Shown here piece after piece: positions 28,290 through 37,114 of a DNA stretch of 64,000 bases. Each line of letters opens with the position of its first letter. The stretch's first letter is position 1. Position numbers and translations under genes: made by a program. This DNA comes from Sporosarcina sp. P33 (GTDB taxonomy: Bacteria; Bacillota; Bacilli; Bacillales_A; Planococcaceae), in the NCBI RefSeq assembly GCF_002077155.1, contig NZ_CP015027.1, positions 1,032,501 through 1,096,500 on the forward strand, read 5' to 3'. Below the pieces are notes generated by a model. That model worked only from the letters and a program-made list of their open reading frames with translations. It did no database searches and was not told where the DNA came from.

Positions 28290-28328
28290 ATGGGTATGTG
28301 CGGATATTCCGCGCATGCCCATTTTTTT
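28290..28328 (+). terminator. Terminator downstream of mapB
   Basis: ATGGGTATGTGCGGA pairs with TCCGCGCATGCCCAT, with wobbles, then a T run. Confidence 0.88.
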
Positions 28329-28415
28329 CAGGAAATAGCAGACTGCACCATTGATTAACAGCCATCCTTGTTGCTGAACTGAATGCCGCAGCGTGAATGA
28401 ATTGAAATAAAAAGA

Positions 28416-28487
28416 CTGAAGAACATCTCCATTGTACTGGATGATGTCTTCAGCCGCTGCACATTGTCATGCGGACAATGTGCTTTT
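28416..28487 (-). terminator. Two tandem hairpins downstream of the RNA helicase gene
   Basis: Read on the minus strand, GCACATTGTC/GACAATGTGC (28459-28483) is followed by a longer stem around CTGAAGACATC and GATGTTCTTCAG (28416-28453), then TTTTTATTTC. The second is a classical terminator. The first could also terminate plus-strand transcription, since TTTTT follows it there. Confidence 0.75.
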
Positions 28488-28489
28488 TA

Positions 28490-29671
28490 TTATTTCTTTT
28501 TCTTTACTTTTGGTTTTGATTTCTTTGGGGCAGCTTTTTTCATTTCATCCAAAGTTTTTGAATTACCTTCTATCAGCCGGCCGTTATACCAAACTTTCTG
28601 TATAGTCTCGATTCCTTTTGATACTTTGCGGTAATCGCGTTCTTCGGGATATGAAAGTAGTGTTAGAACTTCCCCGTCTGCTCCTGCGCGGCCTGTTCTG
28701 CCGGACCGGTGCAGATATTGTTCAACTGTATGCGGCACGTCTACATGAATAACATGTGTCAGCCCTTCGATATCCAGTCCGCGCGCCGCCAGGTCGGTAG
28801 CGATCAGGATGCGGATCGTGCCTTTTCTAAAGTCTTCCAGCGTTTTCTGACGATCGAGCTTTTTCATATCAGAATACAGAACTGCAATCGGTGCATCATT
28901 GTACAGCAGTTTCAGTTCTTTCATACGCAGCTGATCTACGTTATTCATGAATGCCAGAGCACGGACGCCAGATAATGCAGAAATTCCCCGAAGAATATCG
29001 GTCTTTTTGCGCTCATCCACTTTTACGTATGAATGAATGACTTTTCCGATGTTTGGAATTTCATCCGCATTAACTTGCAGACGGATCGGATCTTGCATCA
29101 GCTCTCTGGCGACCAGTTCAATTTCATCAGTAATCGTCGCGGATACGACAGCTAACTGACGCTCAGGATTAGCCGCTTCGATTAAACTCTTTACCAGGAC
29201 GCGGTATTCGCGGGACAGTAATTGATCGCCTTCATCGATGACCAGATATTGTATATCATACATTTTCAGCTTCCGCTCTTTAACCAGTTCATTCAGTCTT
29301 CCTGGTGTTCCCACAACAATCGTCGGCTTTTTCTTTAGCTGCTCGATTTGCCGCTGCTTATTTGCACCGCCAATCAATTGTGTCACAGTCACAGAAGTCC
29401 CTTCCACTAATTCGCGGATCATATTGACAATCTGCATGGACAGCTCCTGTGACGGCGTGATGATCAGCGCCTGCGTCTTCTGCAGATCACCGCTGACCAT
29501 TTGAATTACAGGCAGCGCATAGGCTAAAGTTTTTCCTGTGCCCGTTGGAGATTCAGCCACCACATCTTTGCCCGCCAGCATTTCGGGTATCATCTGGGAC
29601 TGTATCGGCATAGGCTGCTTAAATTTCCATTTTGTGCGCAAAGATTCATTCAGCTCGTTTAAAAAAGTCAT
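28490..29671 (-). CDS. DEAD-box-type RNA helicase, YfmL/CshC-like, with DEGD motif II
   Basis: YfmL-type helicases are accessory RNA helicases linked to ribosome assembly in B. subtilis. The ATG chosen is eight bases after AAAGAG; a GTG three codons earlier abuts it. The 393 residues carry motif Q-like KQPMPIQSQMIP, Walker A SPTGTGKT, Ia/Ib TPSQEL and TPGRL, and SAT in VVSATIT. ATDLAARGLDIEG and HRSGRTGRAG follow. Motif II reads DEGD rather than DEAD; YfmL itself also departs from DEAD (DETD). The C-terminal tail is a lysine-rich run of about 15 residues. Confidence 0.88.
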   Translation of the reverse strand: MTFLNELNESLRTKWKFKQPMPIQSQMIPEMLAGKDVVAESPTGTGKTLAYALPVIQMVSGDLQKTQALIITPSQELSMQIVNMIRELVEGTSVTVTQLIGGANKQRQIEQLKKKPTIVVGTPGRLNELVKERKLKMYDIQYLVIDEGDQLLSREYRVLVKSLIEAANPERQLAVVSATITDEIELVARELMQDPIRLQVNADEIPNIGKVIHSYVKVDERKKTDILRGISALSGVRALAFMNNVDQLRMKELKLLYNDAPIAVLYSDMKKLDRQKTLEDFRKGTIRILIATDLAARGLDIEGLTHVIHVDVPHTVEQYLHRSGRTGRAGADGEVLTLLSYPEERDYRKVSKGIETIQKVWYNGRLIEGNSKTLDEMKKAAPKKSKPKVKKKK

Positions 29672-29709
29672 TCGGTTCACTCTTTTCTTTAGTTGAGGAC
29701 TTCAACCGG

Positions 29710-30753
29710 TTATTTTTTTTGAAGCTTCTTTTTCATCTTCTGAATTTTAGGCACTACTTTTACAAACATATTGTAAATGAACGGTTTATACACTTTATCG
29801 ATTTCGCCAATAAATTCTGTCACGCCATCTACCTGACAAAAGCTGTTTTTGAAATTATACAATCCGTCTTGTTCACTGTCGAGTACGAATACGCCGCCAA
29901 GGTCATACTGCTCTGCGCCGATCTCCAATCCCCACTTCATCATTTCAAAGTTCATCAGATAACTGGGGTTCAGATTTCTCTTCGTATTGGAACTGCCTGC
30001 GTATAAGTAGTACAACTTCCCGTTATAGTTAATGGTGATTGCTCCGGCCAGATAGTCATCTTCATGCTTTGCAAGATAAATACGCAGACCATCGAATGCT
30101 TCTCGCATTTTCACAAAGTAATCATATGACCGGATGGAAATTTGATTACGGACAGACATCTCTTCATGAATTTCAAAGAACTTCTTCAAATATTCATCGC
30201 TGCGCGAATAAGAAATCTCCACACCTTTACGTGCAGAGCTTCGGATTTTACTTCTCGTTCTGCCCCGGAATTTCAGCATCAGTGAATCTTCATCTTCATC
30301 AGTCAATTTTACAATCATATTATATCGGGGCTGGATTAACTCTTCTTTCCCTGCCCCCTCATTGCGTACTATGTAACCGGCATTGCGATATAACTGGTCC
30401 AGCTCTTTCGTATATAACTGCTCTGGATCCATTTTTAGTGCAAAGGCTTTGTATTTTTTGACAAGCACTTCTGCCTCTTTCAATAATTCCTCAACCAGCT
30501 GCTTATCATGCAAATCACAAATAGGGCCGCGTGGTGCATACAGCAATGAATAACCGCCCGGAACCTTTCTGATCAGCAAAGACATAGCTGCTGCGATTTC
30601 ACCGTCACGCTCCACGTATACTTGCTCGTTTCCCCAATCATCTTTTACATTTGCCCAGTTGGGATCCTGTGTAATGGAGCGATATGGGGAATTCCTCATA
30701 AACGTTTCATATCTTTTGACATCTTCTGCATTGTTCTTATCCAAAATCGGCAC
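29710..30753 (-). CDS. FemAB-like peptidoglycan branch aminoacyltransferase
   Basis: Fem ligases use aminoacyl-tRNA to add the first cross-bridge residue (glycine, serine or alanine) to the lysine of lipid II. The start is GTG behind GGGAG, giving 347 residues with two GNAT-like subdomains. Motifs seen include ITQDPNWANVKDDWGNEQVYVERDG, LLYAPRGPICD, RGRTRSKIRSSARKGVE and the terminal ADLGG-type EQYDLGGVF followed by YNFKNSF. It lacks the long coiled-coil insertion of staphylococcal FemA. Together with the ATP-grasp ligase 2.2 kb away it may form the cross-bridge. The amino acid added cannot be told. Confidence 0.85.
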   Translation of the reverse strand: MPILDKNNAEDVKRYETFMRNSPYRSITQDPNWANVKDDWGNEQVYVERDGEIAAAMSLLIRKVPGGYSLLYAPRGPICDLHDKQLVEELLKEAEVLVKKYKAFALKMDPEQLYTKELDQLYRNAGYIVRNEGAGKEELIQPRYNMIVKLTDEDEDSLMLKFRGRTRSKIRSSARKGVEISYSRSDEYLKKFFEIHEEMSVRNQISIRSYDYFVKMREAFDGLRIYLAKHEDDYLAGAITINYNGKLYYLYAGSSNTKRNLNPSYLMNFEMMKWGLEIGAEQYDLGGVFVLDSEQDGLYNFKNSFCQVDGVTEFIGEIDKVYKPFIYNMFVKVVPKIQKMKKKLQKK

Positions 30754-31040
30754 TGCTAAAACACTCCCTACATTACTATAGCTCCGTACAATTTTCGTTT
30801 CTGTATTGACAAAACACCGACGGGTCGTACAGGCACAGCTCTATTAAGTGTAGCCTACTGTATTTTTCAAGTCAAGAAACGGGGAAATACAGCGATCCAG
30901 GGTTTCGCAGCGCATTCACAAATTAAGTAAATTCTTCTATTAAATTCGTCTGGCTATTCCGTTCTTAATCAGAATAGCCTATACTGTAAAAAGGGGAAAA
31001 AGGTTTCATATGTTAAATTGGCAAAAGGGGGCTATACATA

Positions 31041-32774
31041 TTGAGGGGTTCAGTACGCAATAAATTGATAGCGCTTGCAGCGTTAGTCATTCTTATTCCG
31101 TTATTTGCTGTAGGGATCGTCAATTATTATGTCGCAAAGCAAGAGCTGGAGAATGTCGGGGAAATGGGATTACAGAATGGAACTTATGCTGTTCTGGACT
31201 TAATCGATGAACTGAATGCGCAAGTGGAAAATGGCACACTGACACTGGAAGACGCACAGGAACGCGCGAAAGAAAAGATCATGGGGCCAATGAACGCTGA
31301 CGGCACAAGACCTTTGAATAATCCTGTGAAGTTTGGGGAGAACTTCTACTTTTATGTAGTAGATGAAGAAGGCACGTTGCTTGTGCATCCGCAAAAAGAA
31401 GGAGAAAGTCTTTACGAAACCAAAACGAAAGATGGCCGTTATTTTATTCGTGAAGTGATTGCTAAAGCTAAAAGCGGCGGCGGTTACGTACAGTACGACT
31501 GGCCATTGCCCACTAATTTGAATGTCGAAGCACCAAAGATTACGTATAGTCTGCAAGACCCGGATTGGGGATGGATTGTCGCTGCCGGGACATATTTAGT
31601 GGACTTCAATGCAGGCGCTAAAAATGTATTATGGTATACACTGCTATCTGTAGTCATTTCAGTCGTTGTGGGAGTCGCGTTATTCTCCATCTTCTCAGGC
31701 AGACTGACATCGTATATTAAAAATATCCGGCTGATTACAGCTGAAATTGCAGAAGGTAAACTGTCAGGTGACGACATTCCGATCCGTTCAAGAGATGAAC
31801 TCGGGCACTTGGCCGAAAACGTTAATACTATGAAGAATAATTTGAATGAAATGGTAGGCCGTACAAGAATTTCTTCTGAACGCATGAGAACGTCCTCAGA
31901 AACACTGAGCGCCATCACAGAAGAAGCAACAGCCTCCGCTGATGAAATACACAGCGCAATTACCGAAGTCTCTTCAGGTGCTGTCCTGCAGTCAGAAGAA
32001 GCGGATGTGGCCATCACAAAAGTGAATCATCTGTCCGCGCTGATATCGAATGCTTCCGAGCAGTACGAGCACGTCGTAACCGAAATGCGCAGCATGAATG
32101 ATCTTCAAAACACCGGCATGCAAAAAGCCGAAGCGCTGGAAGAAAACTCTCAGACTTTCAACGTGGTCATTAATGATCTTCAAGGAAACTTCGCACAGCT
32201 TGTTTCCAGAATGAACGAAATCCAGGCAATCGTCCAAACCATTTCCTCCATCTCCGAACAGACCAATTTGCTTGCATTAAATGCCAGCATAGAAGCTGCC
32301 CGCGCAGGTGAACATGGAAAAGGATTTGCCGTTGTCGCAAATGAAGTCCGTCAATTATCGGAAGACACAAATGAAGCAACGACAAGAGTCCGCGATTTAT
32401 TGGTGCATATTAGAAAAGATACGACTTCTGCTGAAAATCAAATGAAACACACACTGGATTTATCCAGTAATCAGGAAGACACCATCCTGGAAACCAAAAA
32501 TGCGTTCGAGCAATTATCCGATTCCATCTCCAACATCACCTTGCTGTTGCAGACTATGGAAAATGATATGAACAGCATGGATGAAAATCGTCAAAATGTG
32601 GTACAGGCTATTGATCAGATTGCAGCAGTTGCCACCGAGTCGGCAGCAGCCACCGAACAGGTCAATGCATCGATCGATGAACAGAAAGCTGCGATCAGCA
32701 CCATCATGCACGCATCCCTTGATCTTCACACAGAAGCAGAGAATATGCATGATCTTGTAGACCGGTTCAGCTAA
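31041..32774 (+). CDS. Methyl-accepting chemotaxis protein with Cache sensor
   Basis: This membrane chemoreceptor signals to CheA. The start is TTG, nine bases after AAGGGGG. The 577 residues have an N-terminal membrane helix (about 8-30) and an extracellular single-Cache domain. That domain contains [16 protein letters not shown] and [18 protein letters not shown] second helix (about 195-218), a HAMP domain and a long coiled-coil signalling domain follow, with the conserved tip [20 protein letters not shown] and [13 protein letters not shown]. Ligand is unknown. A GGCTATTC/GAATAGCC hairpin lies 60-90 bases upstream. Confidence 0.94.
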   Translation: MRGSVRNKLIALAALVILIPLFAVGIVNYYVAKQELENVGEMGLQNGTYAVLDLIDELNAQVENGTLTLEDAQERAKEKIMGPMNADGTRPLNNPVKFGENFYFYVVDEEGTLLVHPQKEGESLYETKTKDGRYFIREVIAKAKSGGGYVQYDWPLPTNLNVEAPKITYSLQDPDWGWIVAAGTYLVDFNAGAKNVLWYTLLSVVISVVVGVALFSIFSGRLTSYIKNIRLITAEIAEGKLSGDDIPIRSRDELGHLAENVNTMKNNLNEMVGRTRISSERMRTSSETLSAITEEATASADEIHSAITEVSSGAVLQSEEADVAITKVNHLSALISNASEQYEHVVTEMRSMNDLQNTGMQKAEALEENSQTFNVVINDLQGNFAQLVSRMNEIQAIVQTISSISEQTNLLALNASIEAARAGEHGKGFAVVANEVRQLSEDTNEATTRVRDLLVHIRKDTTSAENQMKHTLDLSSNQEDTILETKNAFEQLSDSISNITLLLQTMENDMNSMDENRQNVVQAIDQIAAVATESAAATEQVNASIDEQKAAISTIMHASLDLHTEAENMHDLVDRFS

Positions 32775-32788
32775 ATTACAGAATATAG

Positions 32789-32826
32789 ATGTCCGCGAAG
32801 TCACAGTGCTTCAGCGGACATTTTTT
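32789..32826 (+). terminator. Terminator downstream of the chemoreceptor gene
   Basis: TGTCCGC and GCGGACA flank an inner GAAG/CTTC stem, followed by TTTTTT. Confidence 0.88.
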
Positions 32827-32895
32827 GCGCAGTGAAAAGTCTGAAACTTACATTATAGGCCGCCGCATCCGCCTTCTTTCATTCACTGACCACGA

Positions 32896-32944
32896 AAAAG
32901 CTGTCCGGAAAGTCATCAGGCAATGACATTCCGGACAGCTTGTT
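32896..32944 (-). terminator. Terminator downstream of the ATP-grasp ligase gene
   Basis: AAGCTGTCCGGAA(n)GTCAT pairs with ATGAC(n)TTCCGGACAGCTT. The minus-strand 3' flank is TTTTTCG. Confidence 0.9.
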
Positions 32945-32945
32945 T

Positions 32946-34163
32946 TCATTCTTCTGCTGCATTTTTATACTTCTTGAAGTAATTAATTTGACGCATCAGC
33001 AAGTACAGTTTTCGCTTCATATGTTTATCTTTTCGATAAAACAGCGGATTGCCGTATCTGCCCTCTTTGATCAGCGTGCGGATTTCTTTTTGCACCTGCG
33101 GATTATCGACAAATTTATTTAATACAGCTTTGGGAACGACGGTGAATAAGAAATGATCGTCTAAATAGGTTAATGGTTTTTCTTTTCCATATACAAGGTC
33201 ATCCACTAAATATTTTGCCATGTTCTCTCCACACTGGGTAATGTAGTAGCTTGAACGTCCTTGGCGAATATTCACTTCAAACACTTTAAATTTGCCGTCG
33301 CGCGCATCATACTTCAAGTCAAAGTTTCCGTAGCCGACGTAGCCGATTGCTTCAAGGAATTTCGCAAGCTTCGTCATGACCTCTTCATTGTAACGGGTGA
33401 TCAATGCGGTGTAGTTTCCGATTGCTGTCATCGCACGTTCCTGGAGAACAACTTGTGCAAATGTGATCAGCTGCGGTTTTCCGTGCTGGTCGGCATAGTA
33501 GACTGCATCCCACATGAATGTGTCATCGCCTGGAATGAAGTCCTGGATAATCAGATCTTCCTTATAGCCACTGGCTTTCACCATCTGAATAATCCGGTTG
33601 ATCTCCTCGTATGTATCGACTTTATAAATCTTCTGCAGCCCTTCAAACGGATGGCGGTAATACTGGACTCCGTCACTTGGTTTGATGATGACAGGAAACA
33701 GCACTTCATCTGTAAATGGTTCATCAGACAGGCACGAGTGGAAATACGTGGAAGGCGTGTCGATACCGTGCTCTGCACATAATTCATAGAAATTCTTTTT
33801 AATATATACCGCATTCATAATTTCTTCATCGATGTAATTAAACAGGAAGTCTTCTTTCAAAGCTTCCCGCTGTTCGATGATCAGCCGCACATACAAATCA
33901 TCCGTCCCGACAAGTAAAAGCTTTTGATCTGCCGTGCGGTACTTTTTCGCCACTTCCCGCAAAAACTGTACGAACACTTGCGGATCATGTAACCCTTTAT
34001 TCAGTTCTTGGATATCTGTAATCGTACTATAGCTAGTAAATGGCAGCGGCTCTCTTCCAACGATTACCGGCTTAATGCCATATTCTTCGTGAAATGAAAT
34101 CGCCATATTATAGGCATTGATATTGGTTCCGACAATAATCGGAATAAAAGGATGCTTACTCAT
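32946..34163 (-). CDS. ATP-grasp carboxylate-amine ligase, related to peptidoglycan D-aspartate ligase
   Basis: The ATG chosen (MSKHPFIPIIVG) follows GGAGG; an ATG nine codons earlier has no site. The 405 residues start with a PFIPIIVGTNINAYNMAISFHEEYG segment and contain an ATP-grasp fold with VIIKPSDGVQYY, IIQDFIPGDDTFMWDA and FEVNIRQGRSSYYIT. The N-terminal block resembles Enterococcus faecium Asl-type ligase, which adds D-aspartate to the lysine of peptidoglycan precursors. Planococcaceae peptidoglycans often carry D-Glu or D-Asp in the bridge, so it may add a D-acidic residue. That specificity is inference; the ligase fold is not. Confidence 0.8.
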   Translation of the reverse strand: MSKHPFIPIIVGTNINAYNMAISFHEEYGIKPVIVGREPLPFTSYSTITDIQELNKGLHDPQVFVQFLREVAKKYRTADQKLLLVGTDDLYVRLIIEQREALKEDFLFNYIDEEIMNAVYIKKNFYELCAEHGIDTPSTYFHSCLSDEPFTDEVLFPVIIKPSDGVQYYRHPFEGLQKIYKVDTYEEINRIIQMVKASGYKEDLIIQDFIPGDDTFMWDAVYYADQHGKPQLITFAQVVLQERAMTAIGNYTALITRYNEEVMTKLAKFLEAIGYVGYGNFDLKYDARDGKFKVFEVNIRQGRSSYYITQCGENMAKYLVDDLVYGKEKPLTYLDDHFLFTVVPKAVLNKFVDNPQVQKEIRTLIKEGRYGNPLFYRKDKHMKRKLYLLMRQINYFKKYKNAAEE

Positions 34164-34239
34164 AAATTCCTCCAGCTGACGTTTTTCCATTTAAGTGTAG
34201 ATGCACTGAATTCGTAAGTCAAGAATGTACAGCTGTTCA

Positions 34240-34941
34240 CTAGCCGTATGTTTTGTAGACTTGATTATGAGTAGTATATAACTCCCAAGGATAGACTCGC
34301 GGCGGCTTGGACACAAAATGCAGCGTTTCTTTTGTTGTCGGATGTTCAAATTCAAGAGTATGCGCCCATAGCGCGATCTGCTCTCCAGGTTTATTGAATG
34401 CACTTCCGTATTTCTGATCGCCATACAAAGGAAACCCTTCAGTTGCCATCTGTACACGGATTTGATGAGAACGTCCTGTATGAAGACGGACGCTCACTAA
34501 ACTTTGGCCGAAACTGTTTTCAAGTAACTGATAATCCAAGCTTGCCGCCTTCCCTTCAGGATGGTTTGGTTTTACACTGTATACTTGATTTTTTCTGCGG
34601 TCCTTATACAGATAGTGCTTCAGGGTAGATTGCTTTTTCTTAGGCACTCCACGCACAACCGCTAAATATTTTCGGTCAATCGTCCCGCGGCGCAGCTGAT
34701 CTGATAGACGGGAAGCTGATTTGGAGGTTTTAGCAAAGACCATTACACCGCCGACTGGGCGGTCAAGACGATGGACAAGACCTAAATAAACATTCCCCGG
34801 TTTTTGGTAACGTCTTTTGATGTCTTCCTTCAATAGTGTGAGCACATCCAAATCGCCGCTTGCATCTTCCTGAACCGGTATATTTACAGGTTTCTCTACA
34901 ACTAATACATGATTATCTTCATATAAGATAGGAATCTTCAT
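34240..34941 (-). CDS. RluA family pseudouridine synthase
   Basis: The enzyme converts uridine to pseudouridine in rRNA or tRNA. The ATG (MKIPILYED) overlaps the stop of the phosphatase gene as ATGA, so translation is coupled. The 233 residues are shorter than full RluD because there is no S4 domain. The catalytic aspartate is in VHRLDRPVGGVMVFAKT, and RLHTGRSHQIRVQM and HTLEFEHP follow. The RNA target cannot be named. Confidence 0.92.
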   Translation of the reverse strand: MKIPILYEDNHVLVVEKPVNIPVQEDASGDLDVLTLLKEDIKRRYQKPGNVYLGLVHRLDRPVGGVMVFAKTSKSASRLSDQLRRGTIDRKYLAVVRGVPKKKQSTLKHYLYKDRRKNQVYSVKPNHPEGKAASLDYQLLENSFGQSLVSVRLHTGRSHQIRVQMATEGFPLYGDQKYGSAFNKPGEQIALWAHTLEFEHPTTKETLHFVSKPPRVYPWELYTTHNQVYKTYG

Positions 34942-35405
34942 TTGGTTAAGTCCTCTTCCTTGATAAGCTTCATTAAAGCCTGGCACCCTTCCAGCACCAA
35001 GTCATACGTTTCCTGGAAATCTCCGGTGAAATATGGATCAGGCACATCTTTTTGATGACTCGTGAGATCTAAAAATCGAAGAATGCGCGGATGTCCGTGA
35101 TCGCCGAACAGCTTGCGAATATTGCGGATATTTTCTGCGTCCATTCCTATAATATAGTCGAAGCCTTCTGCGTCGTTTGGCGTCAACTGACGCCCGGCCA
35201 TCCCTTCAGCGGACACTTCATATTCCGCCAATTTAGCAAGTGTGCCTTCATGCGGTGACTTCCCTATATGCCAGTCGCTTGTTCCTGCAGAATCCACTTC
35301 GATTTGATCCGTCAGCTGCTCATCATGGATCATTTTCCGAAAGACCCCTTCTGCCATTGGTGAACGACAAATATTCCCTAAACAGACGAATAATACGCGT
35401 ATCAT
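34938..35405 (-). CDS. Low molecular weight protein-tyrosine phosphatase (YfkJ-like)
   Basis: The 155-residue product has the P-loop VCLGNICRSP with nucleophile Cys8 and Arg14, and the general-acid aspartate in VPDPYFTGDF. These are the defining residues of the family, which removes phosphate from phosphotyrosine or phosphoarginine proteins. Length and sequence fit B. subtilis YfkJ. It overlaps the RluA gene by four bases. Its partner substrate is unknown. Confidence 0.93.
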   Translation of the reverse strand: MIRVLFVCLGNICRSPMAEGVFRKMIHDEQLTDQIEVDSAGTSDWHIGKSPHEGTLAKLAEYEVSAEGMAGRQLTPNDAEGFDYIIGMDAENIRNIRKLFGDHGHPRILRFLDLTSHQKDVPDPYFTGDFQETYDLVLEGCQALMKLIKEEDLTK

Positions 35406-35625
35406 ACTATTCTCTCCTTTATCTTCGTATTTCTACTCCAGTATACATCATTCATCGCAATCCTTCAGTTGATCACAAATAATGAAGAGCTCTATTTCTT
35501 ACGCTCTGCGAAATACTTTTCGCAAGAGAATTAAGTCATAGTTATTTATATTTTATAAAGTATGATATGATAGGACTTAAATATCAAATTAACGGGAATG
35601 ATATAGGTTAAAGGAGGTCTGCTTG

Positions 35626-36000
35626 ATGCAGATTGTATTCGAAAAAACATGGGAAGCCACTTTGTCAGATCAGCAAAAACAAGCATTCATTCATCAATTC
35701 GAACTGAAAAAATCAGTTGGGGCAGAAGTGACAATTACTCCCATCCTGCTGAAACGAAAGCGAAACGGCGGTTTAGTTGCTACGGTATTTCTGCAAAATA
35801 ACCGCCCAGACGTACTGTCTCTTCGTGAAACTGCCGTTCATGTACTGAATGAGCGGGAAGAACTGGCGGCTGAAGAGAACTTTTCACTGAATCTGGATAT
35901 CCCAGCTTTTACAGCCACTCCCTGGTCGTTCGTATTCTTGCCTGCTTATGTCGAGACAACAGAAGAGCCGAATGACGGATGGAAAGTCATTATGAAATAA
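35626..36000 (+). CDS. SLAP domain-containing protein
   Basis: The 124-residue product starts at an ATG seven bases after AAAGGAGGT; the TTG just before it is closer to the site and less likely. The sequence (IVFEKTWEATLSDQQKQAF, VFLQNNRPDVLSLRE, FTATPWSFVFLP) fits the SLAP domain family, which some Bacillales link to S-layer or surface protein assembly. There is no signal peptide. Function is unproven. Its promoter lies in a 220-base AT-rich gap. Confidence 0.75.
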   Translation: MQIVFEKTWEATLSDQQKQAFIHQFELKKSVGAEVTITPILLKRKRNGGLVATVFLQNNRPDVLSLRETAVHVLNEREELAAEENFSLNLDIPAFTATPWSFVFLPAYVETTEEPNDGWKVIMK

Positions 36001-36004
36001 TGTA

Positions 36005-36036
36005 AAAGCAGCTGCTCCAAAAGGAACAGCTGCTTT
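36005..36036. terminator. Bidirectional terminator between the SLAP and YebC-family genes
   Basis: AAAGCAGCTGCTCC and its near complement GGAACAGCTGCTTT surround an AAAA loop. Confidence 0.88.
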
Positions 36037-36037
36037 C

Positions 36038-36754
36038 TTATGCTAAATCTACATTATGGTGAACTTGCTGCACATCTTCTAAATCTTCCAACGCCTCGAT
36101 CATTTTTTCAAACTGTTCCTGTGCTTCTTCGTCCAATGAAATTTCATTTTGCGCAAGCATCGTTAATTCAGCTACAGAAAATTCTGTAACACCTGCCTGG
36201 CGGAACGCTTCCTGTACTTCGTGAAATGCTGACGGATCTGCATATACAAGTACTTGACCGTCCTGTTCTTCGATATCATTTGCATCTATATCCGCTTCCA
36301 GCAGTAATTCCAATACGTCGTCTGCTGTTTTTCCTTCAATTCCGATTACAGCTGAAGGATCAAACATATAGGCAACAGAACCGCTGACACCCATATTCCC
36401 GCCATTTTTACCGAATGCGGCACGCACTTCTGAAACTGTCCGGTTTACATTGTTTGTCAACGCATCAACAATCACCATCGAACCGTTCGGTCCAAAGCCT
36501 TCGTAACGTAGTTCGTCGAAGTTTTCTTCACCGCCGCCTTTAGCTTTTTCAATGGCACGGTCGATGATTGCTTTCGGTACGCTGTATGTTTTTGCGCGTT
36601 CCAGCACGAATTTCAATGCCTGGTTAGATTCCGGATTTGGATCTCCTGATTTTGCTGCTACATATATTTCACGGCCAAACTTCGCATAGATTCTGCTAGT
36701 ATTCGCATCTTTAGATGCTTTCTTCTCTTTAATATTATTCCATTTACGGCCCAT
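36038..36754 (-). CDS. YebC/PmpR family protein (YeeI-like)
   Basis: YebC-family proteins bind DNA or act on ribosomes to relieve stalling at proline-rich sequences. The start [16 protein letters not shown] is the conserved beginning in Bacillus YeeI; a GTG three codons earlier has slightly better spacing to AAAGGA. The 238 residues include [47 protein letters not shown] and KNGGNMG. These are all strongly conserved. Which of the YebC paralogue roles applies is unknown. Confidence 0.93.
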   Translation of the reverse strand: MGRKWNNIKEKKASKDANTSRIYAKFGREIYVAAKSGDPNPESNQALKFVLERAKTYSVPKAIIDRAIEKAKGGGEENFDELRYEGFGPNGSMVIVDALTNNVNRTVSEVRAAFGKNGGNMGVSGSVAYMFDPSAVIGIEGKTADDVLELLLEADIDANDIEEQDGQVLVYADPSAFHEVQEAFRQAGVTEFSVAELTMLAQNEISLDEEAQEQFEKMIEALEDLEDVQQVHHNVDLA

Positions 36755-37053
36755 AGGGTGCACACTCTTTCCTTTAGTTATAATGGTATACTGCTACTAT
36801 TCAGTATACCAATTGATTTTTGACATGAAAAGTAAAAAAGTTGAAAAGTTTCTTTCTCAATTACTGTTTGCAGTTTTTAAACGTACGTCAAAATACTGAA
36901 GTTAGTCAGTCTCGGCACCGTTATTTGGGAAGCAAGCCAGATCGCTGCGTAAAAAGGAAATTAGTCAGCAGTCTCTCTATCACTAGACATTACGCATTGC
37001 AATTCCTGCTTACTCACACTTAAAAATTTAAAACCCTACTATTCTAATTTGTA
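36755..37053. other. Intergenic region without a recognisable gene
   Basis: About 300 AT-rich bases lie between the YebC-family gene and the cysH promoter. A 60-codon TTG-initiated frame on the plus strand has no ribosome binding site and looks accidental. The region was searched by eye for an S-box (SAM) riboswitch because B. subtilis cysH has one; the conserved core was not found. Confidence 0.6.
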
Positions 37054-37081
37054 TTGACTATTTTCAATTGTCTGGTAAACT
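37054..37081 (+). promoter_or_regulatory. Sigma-A promoter of the cysH operon
   Basis: TTGACT and TAAACT are 16 bases apart, 34 bases before the cysH start codon. Confidence 0.7.
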
Positions 37082-37114
37082 AAGCATATTATAAACAGTA
37101 AGCGGAGGGATGAA

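Noticed and set aside
30930..30970. Sigma-D promoter for the chemoreceptor gene
   Set aside because: A TAAA and a CCG are present, but spacing and the rest of the -10 do not fit.
36841..37023. 60-codon plus-strand frame before cysH
   Set aside because: TTG start, no ribosome binding site and no recognisable protein character.
36764..37114. S-box (SAM) riboswitch upstream of cysH
   Set aside because: No conserved core sequence seen and the promoter sits too near the start codon.
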